A stretch of DNA of 64,000 nt from an uncultured Prevotellaceae bacterium (GTDB lineage Bacteria > Bacteroidota > Bacteroidia > Bacteroidales > Bacteroidaceae): assembly GCA_946406435.1 (NCBI GenBank), contig CAMJKP010000006.1, forward strand, positions 24,738 to 88,737, read 5' to 3'. The position numbers and the translations under genes were made by a program. How positions within the stretch are numbered: the first letter of the stretch is position 1; the number at the start of each line of letters is the position of its first letter. Shown here one piece after another: positions 45,147-53,408 of the stretch. The notes under the pieces were generated by a model. The model worked only from the letters and a program-made list of their open reading frames with translations. It had not been told where the DNA came from and searched no databases.

Positions 45147-47648
45147 TTTTTAACTCTTCTCCCACTTTCTTCTTTCTCCCAATCCTCGGAGTCTCTACAA
45201 CAATATACTACAGCATATCGATATTACCAAATCGGACGCCTTGACAGTTGTGAGGCCTATTCCCGCAAGGTAATCAACACAGGTAGCGGTATGCTAAAGA
45301 CAAGTGCCTACCGCCTCATGGCTCTCTCCCTTCTGGAAAAAGGCGATCTAGTCAATGCAGGAATCGTCGTTGACAGGCTACTTGCCTATAATCCATATTT
45401 TACTCCTGCCATAAGTGACCCACAGCGTTTCATCGATATGATTAATGAGCGCAAGCAACTGGAGGCTGGTATCACCACCGCATCACGACAGGCGGAGTCA
45501 ATCGAGGAATCCCCAGTTCCTGTCACCCTCATCACAGAGGCTATGATACGATGCTCTGGTGCACAGACTCTTCAGGAACTCCTCTGTCTCTATGTCCCAG
45601 GCATGTCGATAGCCGAAGGTCTGGAGTCTAACATAGCGATGCACGGTATCACAGGCATATCTCAGGAGAAGATACTCTTCCTACAAGATGGTCACCGTCT
45701 CAATGGTTCATCTACCAATGCCGAGGCGCCAGACTACCGTAACTCCCTAGACAAGATTCAGCAGATAGAGGTACTACGTGGCCCAGCATCATCACTCTAT
45801 GGTAACGTGGCCCTGACCGCCGTAGTGAATATCATCACGCGCAAAGGTGCTGTGCTCAATGGCGGACGTATCAGCATTATGACAGGTACACAACACACCT
45901 ATGGCACTTCCTATGCCGTGGGTGGCGGTAATAACGTGGTGGATCTCCTCGGATGGGGAAGCGTACAGGCAACTGATGGTTTTAAATACACATACGACAA
46001 CGTAGCCTATAGCCCAGGCAACCAAGCGGCACTCACCCAAAAGAGTACCGCATACGCTCATGCCTACAACCGCCGTCCGTCATACGACATAGGCATCAAG
46101 GGACGTTGGCGTGACTTCTCCTTGACCTTTAACTCACAGAGGTCAAAGCAGACTCCGTATATCAATATCATGCAGATGCCTGCTACTAAGTCTATCATTA
46201 TTGACGATAAAGGAAATAAGTCCCTTAGTCCTGAAACGCCTTCTTATGAAGCCGTGCAGAACTTCAACTATGACCGTTACTGCAATATCAAGAGCAATGG
46301 CCCAGGAGCTACACGTACCAATCACCACCTAAATGTGGATTACTCCCACTCATTTGGTGCTATCGACCTTCAGGCTTCTGGATACCTCTCAATGGAGCAC
46401 ACTAGTTTCTACAACGTAATGGGCGACTCTGTCAACTTCGGCGTCGGGGCAGACCTATTGAATAGACTTCAGTCAGAAGCCAGTTCAACGAACCTCTCCC
46501 CAGAGATGCAACAGATGCTGCTGCAGTATTATGTGAAGACCTCAGGTGTCTTTCAGGTACTTGAATGGGAGAACATAACCTTTGGCGGACAGGCTCAACT
46601 ACTTGCGAAATACAGATTCCTCGGTCATGGCAACGCCGTAGTAGGATGTCAGTACGAACACTTCGCCCTCACCGACGGAGTACTCTACATTGGCGGTAAC
46701 TATACCACACAGCAGATGGTATCAAGCGGAGAGGTCTTCAACGATGCTACCGAGGACATCTATTCCTCATACCTTCAGTTGAAACATTTCTTCTCAAGGA
46801 AGTTCATCTTCAATTCTGGCCTCCGTTACGACCATAAGATAAGGTTCAATGGTGCAACCCTCAACAGGTTCTCCCCACGTTTCTCTTTGATTTACAAAAT
46901 CACAAAGACTCTTTCTGCACGTGCATCTTACAACTACAGTTTCGTAGATGCGCCATATATCTATCGTGCATGCAACGTGAAGATGTTCAGCGGAGGAGCG
47001 AACATGCGTCCTGAGACTATGCACTCTTACCAAATAGGAGCCACATACCACCGTCAGGGCACACCTCTTTCCGCAGAACTCAGTTTCTACCGTAACAAAC
47101 TTGAGGATCTCGTAAACATAGAATTAGGTGGTGAATATCTCTTCCGCAACTCCGCTATGGTAACACAGGCAGGAATAGAGGGAGCGGTACAATATACTAC
47201 CGATAACTTCTTTGCCAACGCGAATTTCACATGGCAGAAGTTCATCAAGTCAAAAGACTACAACGTATATAAAGACAATCCATTCGGAGTGCCACAGTTA
47301 ATGGGCAATATAACCGTAGCAGGCTCACCATATCACGGCACAGGTCATGGCTTCTTCAATGGTGGAAAAATATGGCTGCGCAGCACTATCAACGCCCAGA
47401 CAACCACTTACTATCAAAAGGCAGATGTTATCCTGTCATTCGGAATGAAGCAGACTGTTGGCTGCATAGAGGAAGTAAAGCCGCAAGGCATTATCAGCCT
47501 CGGCATAGGCTATGAATGGCAATATCTTGATATCGACATAACCGCACATAACATTACTGACAACGACTATAAGATTGGTTCTTTGCTCGCTGATGGTGTG
47601 CCAAGGAAAGGTCGTCAGATTCTCGGAAAATTTACGGTTAAGTTCTAA
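45117..47648 (+). CDS. TonB-dependent outer-membrane receptor with N-terminal helical-repeat domain
   Basis: 843 residues from the ATG at 45117, which gives a normal signal peptide (MGGVRGWVFLFLTLLPLSSF). An in-frame ATG at 45036 would add 27 hydrophilic residues before it. The mature N terminus is a TPR-like helical domain (about 25-110: YQIGRLDSCEAYSRKVINTG and LMALSLLEKGDLVNAGIVVDRLL) instead of the usual carboxypeptidase-like domain. The plug follows (VPVTLITEAMIRCSGAQTLQE, VLRGPASSLYGNVALTAVVNII) and then the barrel with a family-type end (ADGVPRKGRQILGKFTVKF). Not a SusC type and no SusD neighbour; more like siderophore, metal or vitamin receptors. Follows the kinase gene by 144 nt, so may be its target. 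Ends overlapping the convergent vsr remnant. Confidence 0.85.
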   Translation: MGGVRGWVFLFLTLLPLSSFSQSSESLQQYTTAYRYYQIGRLDSCEAYSRKVINTGSGMLKTSAYRLMALSLLEKGDLVNAGIVVDRLLAYNPYFTPAISDPQRFIDMINERKQLEAGITTASRQAESIEESPVPVTLITEAMIRCSGAQTLQELLCLYVPGMSIAEGLESNIAMHGITGISQEKILFLQDGHRLNGSSTNAEAPDYRNSLDKIQQIEVLRGPASSLYGNVALTAVVNIITRKGAVLNGGRISIMTGTQHTYGTSYAVGGGNNVVDLLGWGSVQATDGFKYTYDNVAYSPGNQAALTQKSTAYAHAYNRRPSYDIGIKGRWRDFSLTFNSQRSKQTPYINIMQMPATKSIIIDDKGNKSLSPETPSYEAVQNFNYDRYCNIKSNGPGATRTNHHLNVDYSHSFGAIDLQASGYLSMEHTSFYNVMGDSVNFGVGADLLNRLQSEASSTNLSPEMQQMLLQYYVKTSGVFQVLEWENITFGGQAQLLAKYRFLGHGNAVVGCQYEHFALTDGVLYIGGNYTTQQMVSSGEVFNDATEDIYSSYLQLKHFFSRKFIFNSGLRYDHKIRFNGATLNRFSPRFSLIYKITKTLSARASYNYSFVDAPYIYRACNVKMFSGGANMRPETMHSYQIGATYHRQGTPLSAELSFYRNKLEDLVNIELGGEYLFRNSAMVTQAGIEGAVQYTTDNFFANANFTWQKFIKSKDYNVYKDNPFGVPQLMGNITVAGSPYHGTGHGFFNGGKIWLRSTINAQTTTYYQKADVILSFGMKQTVGCIEEVKPQGIISLGIGYEWQYLDIDITAHNITDNDYKIGSLLADGVPRKGRQILGKFTVKF

Positions 47649-48178
47649 TCCACCTCGTCTTCTGCCACCATTGCCCCTTCACGGGGAAAGGGCTGAGGAT
47701 AGGGGTTGTAGTCCTTTGGCTTTACCCCGTGGTCTTGCATCCAGATATGGTTTAGAGTGAAAGCTATGGAATTTAGTGTTTCCTCACGCTTTTGGGGCTT
47801 CAGTTCACATTCCCAAACTGTAATACAATGCCAGCCCATCTCAGCCAAAAGCTTTTGCTCTTCCTTGTCCCGCTCCTTATTACGCTTGATTTTAGATACC
47901 CAGAACTCATGGTTTGTCTTGGGTATCTTACAACAAGCCGAGTTTTCCATTTTACCCAGTTCAACGTAATGCCCATGCCAGAAGCATCCGTTGACAAATA
48001 TGCACGTCCTATACTTTCTCAGCACAAGGTCTGGATGCCCAGGCAACCTCTTATGATTCAATCTGTATCTGAATCCACGTTTCCACAGCCCTCATCGCAC
48101 AATCAACTCAGGCTTCGTGTCTTTTGACCGTATTGCCGCCATATTATCATGACGTTTTTGAGCAGTAAGTCTGTCCAT
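47645..48178 (-). pseudogene. vsr: Very short patch repair endonuclease (vsr) interrupted by an in-frame TGA
   Basis: Reading from ATG 48178: MDRLTAQKRHDNMAAIRSKD then TKPELIVR, TGA at 48094-48092, then GLWKRGFRYRLNHKRLPG continuing in the same frame through PDLVLRKYRTCIFVNGCFWHGH and WECELKP. Both halves align with Vsr, which nicks the mismatched strand at T:G mismatches. The catalytic Asp (in GHPDLV), FWH and zinc-binding Cys/His residues are present after the stop, so a TTG start at 48061 or read-through could give a shortened protein. The last 28 residues (from HGVKPKDYNPYPQPFPREG) are beyond the normal C terminus and arise from a GC-rich palindrome (CCCCTTCACGGGG at about 47672). No cytosine methyltransferase gene lies in the window. 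Could also be a sequencing error. Confidence 0.8.
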
Positions 48179-48238
48179 AATCGTACTTTTTAAAACGTGA
48201 ATCCGACAATTTCAGGCATAAACTAAGTCCCTTATTCT

Positions 48239-48363
48239 TTCGCTATGCCTTCGCTCTACTAAGGAACCAAACTCGATGAACCTTCGCTATTTCCCTAGAA
48301 AAATGGGAGTTTCATCGAGTTTGGTACGGAGGAAGAGCGAAGGATCAACGGACTTACATCGGA
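48239..48363. repeat. 11-bp-phased array with central palindrome, locus D
   Basis: TTCGCT at 48239, 48250 and 48283 (11 and 33 bp apart). CGGA or CGAA at 48327, 48338, 48349 and 48360 (11 bp). Between them a perfect 14-bp inverted repeat CCAAACTCGATGAA (48267-48280)/TTCATCGAGTTTGG (48311-48324). The tail ACGGAGGAAGAGCGAA matches that of locus B. Confidence 0.8.
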
Positions 48364-48371
48364 TGTATTGC

Positions 48372-50345
48372 CTATTGTTTTTCTGTCAATTTCTTGATGA
48401 GATTCTCAAGAGCGTTGAGATCTCTAGGATTAGCATTCACATCAAGGAGATTTCCCTCCTGATCAACAAATTTGTATGTTGGCCAAAATTTGACCTTCAT
48501 ATAGTTCTCAACGGCTTCATGTTGATTAGTAGGAAGATTGAAATGCACAACATTATCACCTACAACGTTATACTCCTTGATTACGTTCTTCCAACTTTCT
48601 GCCGGCGAACCGTTTGCAAGATACATAAACACCATATCGTATGGTTTAAGGCGCTCATATTCCTCCTGTGAATGTGAAAGATCCTCCTTACAAGGACCGC
48701 ACCATGTTCCCCATACGTCAATAAGTATAATCTTACCCTTGTATGGCTCAATAAGCTTCTTGAAAATCTGCTCACCATCGCTCAAATCCTTTACAACGTC
48801 ATTCGACTTTAAGTTATCGCCAGAAAGCACGCGCTTGCTTATAGCCTCATATTTATCGTTGAGTTCATGAATATAGTCCTTTGCTATCTGCGATTGAATC
48901 TTAGTATCACAGATGGCAAGTCTATTTCGAGAGAGAGGCTTTCTTGCCCAGTCAATATTCTCAACCATTTTTCTGCATAGATACATATCTTGCAAACTCT
49001 GATTCCATCCGCGTGATTTCATTTCCTCAAGCATCAGTTCAATAGAGCGAAACATTTCTTTATCTAAAGAATATTCTTCAACTTCCTTCAGTTGGAAAAG
49101 CTTGTTGATTGTCTTGATAAAATCCTTAGCATCAAATTCATCCTCCAAAGCTTTTCGTGTAGCTTCGTCGGTTATATTCCCAAGTTTCTCCATTAATATT
49201 TTATACTCAACATCATATTGGTCAATATCTTCCTTGTCTTTGTCTGACAGCTTAACTATCCCATCCTTTTCTGCTGAATACATCAATCTCTTAATTGAGT
49301 TTTCATCACTTTTTCTTAACACCGTTTCTATATCATCAGAGTAGTCTCTCCAAAAAAGGTCAAAGAATCCACAAGCATAAGGAGACTGTATCTTTTTAAA
49401 ATATTCTTCTGTTACCACTCTCAGATATTCATCAGGTACAATGGCTTCTGGCGTATTGAAACGTCCTTGCATCAGAACAAAGGCAACATAAGAAAGAATA
49501 TTATTTTTTCTAAAAGTTCTGAATCTTGCCGAGAGCGTAGGATGCTCGTTGCAGATACTGTCAAGTTGCTGAATAGCAACATTCTTTAAGCTGTCATTCT
49601 TAGCAAGGAAAGCCATTGCATCAAAATCTTTGATGTGAGAGTAGTCTGTCGTTTCTAGATGGATGTCATAATGATTTATCTCATTAAGGACACGTGCATT
49701 CTTACCCATGAAAAGAGTCTGTTTGCTTTTCAAATCCTTCAACATGAGATAAGTCTCATTAGGTTCTACAATAAATGTTGCCATACCATTGAAACAAAAG
49801 GTTGTATTCTCAATAGGCATACGAAGAGTAAAACGACCAAGAGAATCAATCTTCGCTGAAGGGCTAATATCTTTGATGGCGAGATTTCTCATGCCATATA
49901 GTTCAAACGCCTTCAATTTGTCCTTTACCTTTGCAGGAATGTTCCTTATCCAACCGACAATCGTAACACTATCGCCCTTGCAATAGTGATTATCAGCAAA
50001 ATCTTTTCTGGTATCTTTCTCCGGATAATCTGGGAGGAATTCAGAAGTTATGAGAGAACATACGTGTTTCTGCTTGTTTATAGTAATAGTGCGTTGTGAG
50101 TCCTTCTCCTTACTTATATTAAGGGCAATCTGTTGACCACTATTAGTAGCAGTAATGGAAAATGAGCCTTTTTTCTCATTCATAGACGAGATATCCCATA
50201 TCTTACAGTCGTAGATAATATTCTTGTCGGTGATGCCAAGAAGCCAGTCGCCTGTTTTGTCATCACGCCAATAGGTGTCATTAATCTGTGCCCATGAGCT
50301 GATAAAACAGAATAATAGCAGTAGAGAGATAATAGAGCGTTTCAT
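48372..50345 (-). CDS. TlpA/thioredoxin-like thiol-disulfide oxidoreductase, large exported form
   Basis: 657 residues with a signal peptide (MKRSIISLLLLFCFISSWAQ). The C-terminal domain (about 515-657) is thioredoxin-like: IILIDVWGTWCGPCKEDL holds the CGPC redox motif, followed by YNVVGDNVVHFNLPTN and the cis-Pro region FWPTYKFVDQEGNLL. The long N-terminal part (about 25-500) has a beta-rich region with VTIVGWIRNIPAKVKDKLKAFELYGM and a helical region typical of Bacteroidota TlpA-like proteins with a DUF4369-like front. Role: periplasmic disulfide or cytochrome-maturation type chemistry, exact partner unknown. Monocistronic with a consensus promoter. Confidence 0.8.
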   Translation of the reverse strand: MKRSIISLLLLFCFISSWAQINDTYWRDDKTGDWLLGITDKNIIYDCKIWDISSMNEKKGSFSITATNSGQQIALNISKEKDSQRTITINKQKHVCSLITSEFLPDYPEKDTRKDFADNHYCKGDSVTIVGWIRNIPAKVKDKLKAFELYGMRNLAIKDISPSAKIDSLGRFTLRMPIENTTFCFNGMATFIVEPNETYLMLKDLKSKQTLFMGKNARVLNEINHYDIHLETTDYSHIKDFDAMAFLAKNDSLKNVAIQQLDSICNEHPTLSARFRTFRKNNILSYVAFVLMQGRFNTPEAIVPDEYLRVVTEEYFKKIQSPYACGFFDLFWRDYSDDIETVLRKSDENSIKRLMYSAEKDGIVKLSDKDKEDIDQYDVEYKILMEKLGNITDEATRKALEDEFDAKDFIKTINKLFQLKEVEEYSLDKEMFRSIELMLEEMKSRGWNQSLQDMYLCRKMVENIDWARKPLSRNRLAICDTKIQSQIAKDYIHELNDKYEAISKRVLSGDNLKSNDVVKDLSDGEQIFKKLIEPYKGKIILIDVWGTWCGPCKEDLSHSQEEYERLKPYDMVFMYLANGSPAESWKNVIKEYNVVGDNVVHFNLPTNQHEAVENYMKVKFWPTYKFVDQEGNLLDVNANPRDLNALENLIKKLTEKQ

Positions 50346-50373
50346 ATCTTGTTTTCATTTTAGGTTTCGCTCG

Positions 50374-50404
50374 CAAAGGTAATATTTTATATTCGTAACA
50401 CAAA
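50374..50404 (-). promoter_or_regulatory. Consensus promoter of the TlpA-like gene
   Basis: Minus strand TTTG (50404-50401), 19-nt spacer, TACCTTTG (50381-50374), 29 nt before the start codon. Confidence 0.65.
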
Positions 50405-50492
50405 GAAATTATATTACAAACGTTTACAACGAGAACTATTTTTTGCGGACATTCATATAAATTACAAACTTTTTTACTTTTTTTAATTTTTT

Positions 50493-50524
50493 CTTGCGTA
50501 TATGAAAAAAAATGTTTATATTTG
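50493..50524 (+). promoter_or_regulatory. Promoter of the YD-like secreted protein
   Basis: TCTTG at 50492-50496 in the -33 position, 20-nt spacer, TATATTTG at 50517-50524, about 68 nt before the ATG at 50592. Confidence 0.55.
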
Positions 50525-50591
50525 CAGACAGATAAGCAATCAATAAAAAAGCCCCTAAGGGGAGAGTTAATAACCTAAACCATTAACCGAC

Positions 50592-51554
50592 ATGAAAAAG
50601 ATATTGAATCTGATAGCCCTTTTGGTTGCAATGACTAATACCGCAACTGCACAGGATACTGTGCGGCCTGCCAATATGACTATATACGACAGCGAAGGCA
50701 ACTTGACAGACTCGTATGAGTTCAAATATGATGCCAACGGAAATCAGATTGAGGAGACAGATTTTTCAAGCGATGAACTTGTAGGTTCTATAAAAAGATA
50801 TTACACCTATACCTCCGAAGGAAAGATACAAACCGTAGTTGCCCATAAGATGGAGAATGGGAAATGGAACGTTTACAGCAAGAATCAGTATTCATATAAT
50901 GCTGACGGTTCATTAGCAGGTGAATATTCCTATCAATGGAGCAACGGCACGTGGATTCCCACTTCAAAGACCGAACTTGAATATACCGAGTTGGGATATA
51001 CGGAATACAGCTATGACTGGACAGGCGTTAAGTGGGACGTGAAGTTTAAGGATGTGCATTGTATTTCAAACAACGGCGACTTCTCTACCTACTATATTTA
51101 CAAGGGAGGTAGCTTCGTGCTTATTTCCAAGTCATTGGTAGGCTACAACGATTTGGGAAAAGACAAGCTTCGCCAGACATGGACCGTACTGAATGGTAAT
51201 GAGGAGAATTCTGTATATGGTCCAAGAACAAGCTATGAATATGATGAGAATGGTAATCTGAAGTCGGAAACCATCTGTATCTATGATGCTCTGGACAGGA
51301 GTGAGAACAACTTCAGAACAGAGTATTCCTACGATGAAAGCGGCAGGAATACGAGCATAGAATCATACGTCTGGAATGATGGTCAATGGGTTCTCGATAG
51401 CGTGGAGCGTTACGACTATGCTGAAACCGCCACTTGCATGAACGACATCTACAGTATGGTGGCTAAGAGTTCTGTAAAGAAGGTTATAGACAATGGCCAT
51501 ATCAACATCCATGTTGATGGCAAGAGCTTTAACCTCAACGGAATAGAAGATTAA
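50592..51554 (+). CDS. Exported YD/RHS-like repeat protein of unknown function
   Basis: 320 residues with a signal peptide (MKKILNLIALLVAMTNTATAQ). The mature part is made of tyrosine-rich beta hairpins like short YD repeats: YEFKYDANGNQIEE, QYSYNADGSLAGEYSYQW, SYEYDENGNLKSE, TEYSYDESGRNTSIESYVW. Bacteroidota have a family of such small secreted proteins (DUF3836-like); I assign it to that type with caution. It lacks the core of large RHS toxins and has no immunity gene beside it. The C terminus (DGKSFNLNGIED) is not the common sorting tail. Monocistronic. Confidence 0.6.
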   Translation: MKKILNLIALLVAMTNTATAQDTVRPANMTIYDSEGNLTDSYEFKYDANGNQIEETDFSSDELVGSIKRYYTYTSEGKIQTVVAHKMENGKWNVYSKNQYSYNADGSLAGEYSYQWSNGTWIPTSKTELEYTELGYTEYSYDWTGVKWDVKFKDVHCISNNGDFSTYYIYKGGSFVLISKSLVGYNDLGKDKLRQTWTVLNGNEENSVYGPRTSYEYDENGNLKSETICIYDALDRSENNFRTEYSYDESGRNTSIESYVWNDGQWVLDSVERYDYAETATCMNDIYSMVAKSSVKKVIDNGHINIHVDGKSFNLNGIED

Positions 51555-51811
51555 TAGAAAGCCCTTTTTATTTACGATATAGATTTTGGTTTAACAGTAA
51601 AAGTTCAACTAACAAATTAGGTTTTTGTTATCTTAAGTAATTCTATAGCAGCTTGTAATCGTGAGATTACAGGCTGTTTTTATCTTAGTGCCTTTGCGTT
51701 TGAATTTATAGAGGCAACATAAATTTTTCTTTCAACTTGAATACTGGACTTTACAATTTCGTATATTTGCAAAGAAAAACAGACTATTTCACAAGAAAAA
51801 TCGTCGAAATG

Positions 51812-51843
51812 TTTGTGAATACAGAATATTTACATTACCTTTG
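51812..51843 (+). promoter_or_regulatory. Consensus promoter of the cobalamin-riboswitch transcript
   Basis: TTTG (51812-51815), 20-nt spacer, TACCTTTG (51836-51843). The predicted start near 51850 puts a run of AAAGTCT-like heptamers (51852-51912, 7-bp phase) at the very 5' end of the RNA. Confidence 0.7.
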
Positions 51844-51921
51844 CACATGATAAAGTCTAAGGTCAAAAGACTAAGGTTTGAGAGCCTCTGCCCTTTTCAT
51901 CCTTAGACCTTAACATTCACG

Positions 51922-52107
51922 ATAACAGGTTTCCTGATAAACGGATTATCAGGACTAAGACGGGAACACAGTGTAAATCTGAGACATTACCCGATGCTGT
52001 AAGCCTATACAAAACATACAGGCAATCAAAGTCACTGAACAGAAATGCGTTTCATTGTTTGGGAAGACGAGCTTGCATGAGGACGAGTCAGAAGACCTAC
52101 CTGTTAT
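51922..52107 (+). promoter_or_regulatory. Cobalamin (B12) riboswitch
   Basis: P1 is closed by ATAACAGGT (51922-51930) and ACCTGTTAT (52099-52107), 9 perfect pairs. Next comes an 8-bp hairpin CCTGATAA/TTATCAGG (51933-51953), then the conserved core GGGAACACAGTGTAAATC, GACATTACCCGATGCTGTAAG, and the 3' block GGGAAGACGA...GACGAGTCAGAAGACCTACCTG. This follows the cobalamin class layout (GGGAA, GTGAAAATC, ACCCGCNGCTGTAA, GAGTCAGGAGACCTGCC). Expected ligand: adenosyl- or hydroxo-cobalamin, repressing expression when bound. I do not see a clear intrinsic terminator in the 50 nt before the next ATG, so control may act on translation. Confidence 0.85.
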
Positions 52108-52157
52108 TAAGTCAAACTGGTGTCTGCGGGACTACGGACGCACAAATCTATTATTCT

Positions 52158-52529
52158 ATGAACAGGTACGACAAAACGTATCACAGCTATCGTGAGCTTA
52201 TGTGCCGTCTTCGCAATGAGTTCAACGAGGTCAATTCCCACATGAAGGTAGCTATGACGGGTAATTCAACCACCCAGATTCTGCAGTCTATTGACTCTAC
52301 AATCAGGACAGCCGAACAGCAACGTAATCTTCCAAGTGCCGAACTCTATTCCATTACCATTGCTATGATGGACTATCGGAAACGTATTGCCGGTCTTCCT
52401 TGCGATACGAGCCTTTCTTGGAAGAAATGCTTTTCTACTATCAGTCAGGCTTCAGAATCGCTCATGAGTATTACTGATGATCCATACGTGAATAAATCAC
52501 ATACTCTAGCAAGCAGTATGATAGGATAA
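52158..52529 (+). CDS. Small protein of unknown function under a cobalamin riboswitch
   Basis: 123 residues from the ATG at 52158 (starting MNRYDKTYHSYRELM). The same frame is open back to 52059, but that part is the conserved 3' end of the riboswitch and is not expected to be translated. No signal peptide, membrane helix, lipobox or metal-binding motif is seen; the protein looks helical and hydrophilic, with three cysteines. It does not resemble BtuB, BtuG, BtuF or B12-dependent/independent enzyme pairs (MetE/MetH, NrdJ). Real expression is suggested by its promoter and riboswitch. It may be a residual gene of a lost B12 operon. Confidence 0.5.
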   Translation: MNRYDKTYHSYRELMCRLRNEFNEVNSHMKVAMTGNSTTQILQSIDSTIRTAEQQRNLPSAELYSITIAMMDYRKRIAGLPCDTSLSWKKCFSTISQASESLMSITDDPYVNKSHTLASSMIG

Positions 52530-52534
52530 TCATC

Positions 52535-52969
52535 CGAAAAAAACTTTTTTGCGTCAACCCTACACCCCTACATTGACAGGTATGACAAACCATTGACGCA
52601 CAAAAGTTTGCAGCGTTTTCAAATATTGTCAAACCCTACACTAACCCTACATCAACCCTACACTAATCATGCCTGTCAAGGCATGAAATTAATAATTAAT
52701 AATGAGTAATGAATAATTTGAATAGTATCATAAGCGTTCGAGCCAATCAAAATTATCACTTGCTTTAGCTTGATGAGCTTGCGAATAATTATCCATTATT
52801 AATTATCAATTAACCTGAATTTCTGAAAAATTCAGGTTTTAGTGTAGGGTTGGTGTAGGGTGAGTGTAGGGTTGGCGCATATTTAAAATCCTTGTAACGC
52901 TCTAAGTAAGTGTGTGTTATGCATGGTGCCGATGTAGGGGTGTAGGGTTTTGCGAAAAAAGTTTTTTTC
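52535..52969. repeat. Composite nested inverted-repeat element, locus H
   Basis: About 435 bp. The ends are near-identical inverted copies of about 37 nt: A/T run plus CAACCCTACACCCCTACA at 52535-52572 and TGTAGGGGTGTAGGGTT at 52934-52950 plus A/T run to 52969. Inside, 11-bp-phased ACCCTAC at 52633, 52644 and 52655 mirrors GTAGGG at 52844, 52855 and 52866. Further in, heptamers at 52688-52715 (ATTAATA) mirror those at 52788-52815 (ATTATCA type). Also CATGCC/GGCATG at about 52668-52685 and CCTGAATT/AATTCAGG at 52814-52836. No reading frame of note. MITE-like in outline, with no transposase nearby. Confidence 0.8.
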
Positions 52970-53007
52970 TGAGGAGAAATTTTCAATTGTCAAAAGACTA
53001 TAGTGCC

Positions 53008-53103
53008 TTCGTTCTCCTTTCGCTCTGCCTTCGCTTTAGGTTCGCTCCCTTCGATGGAGCATCTACGGACTTACAACGGTTTTATAACGGAGGTGAAACG
53101 GAC
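53008..53103. repeat. 11-bp-phased inverted array, locus E
   Basis: TTCG at 53008, 53019, 53030 and 53041; CGGA or CGGT at 53066, 53077, 53088 and 53099; all 11 bp apart. The right units (ACGGACTTACA) share their word with loci C and D. It abuts the right end of the composite element at 52969. Confidence 0.8.
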
Positions 53104-53174
53104 TTGGGATAGAACCAGAATGTAGTGGATTTTTCCTTTATATAAAACCACTCCAAAACTTTTCCCTAATTTTC

Positions 53175-53205
53175 TTTGTCGTATTAGTTTTTTTGTTTAC
53201 TTTTG
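53175..53205 (+). promoter_or_regulatory. Promoter of the two-gene small-protein cassette
   Basis: TTTG (53175-53178), 19-nt spacer, TACTTTTG (53198-53205). Predicted start near 53212, so the in-frame ATG at 53193 is excluded and the ATG at 53214 would be almost leaderless. Confidence 0.65.
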
Positions 53206-53213
53206 CCATTGAA

Positions 53214-53402
53214 ATGAGCAATGCTAGAACATACGGAACAATACATAGTGAACAGAAACCATTCGTGATTCAACATGCCAACTCCACCGACTATCTCCTC
53301 GGCGGCAGCCTTGTCATGACTAACGGGAAATTAGTTGATACGGTTTATGAAGAAATCACCGACAAATCTATTGCAGAACATATAGAAGATAGTTTAAAAT
53401 AG
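53214..53402 (+). CDS. Small protein of unknown function, cassette gene 1
   Basis: 62 residues from the ATG at 53214 (MSNARTYGTIHSEQK...). Soluble, acidic at the C terminus (EHIEDSLK); a central GGSLVMTNGKLVDTVYEE looks like a small beta hairpin plus helix. No family recognised. Six nucleotides separate its stop from the next gene's ATG, so the two are co-transcribed. The region is more AT-rich than its neighbours and bounded by repeats, which may mean acquisition. Confidence 0.5.
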   Translation: MSNARTYGTIHSEQKPFVIQHANSTDYLLGGSLVMTNGKLVDTVYEEITDKSIAEHIEDSLK

Positions 53403-53408
53403 AGTATT

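Noticed and set aside
52059..52157. N-terminal 33 codons of the frame opening at 52059
   Set aside because: The segment is the conserved 3' part of the cobalamin riboswitch, including P1, so is unlikely to be coding.
52535..53103. CRISPR array or direct-repeat locus
   Set aside because: Units are 7-11 bp with no unique spacers of constant length, the arms are inverted, and no cas genes are present.
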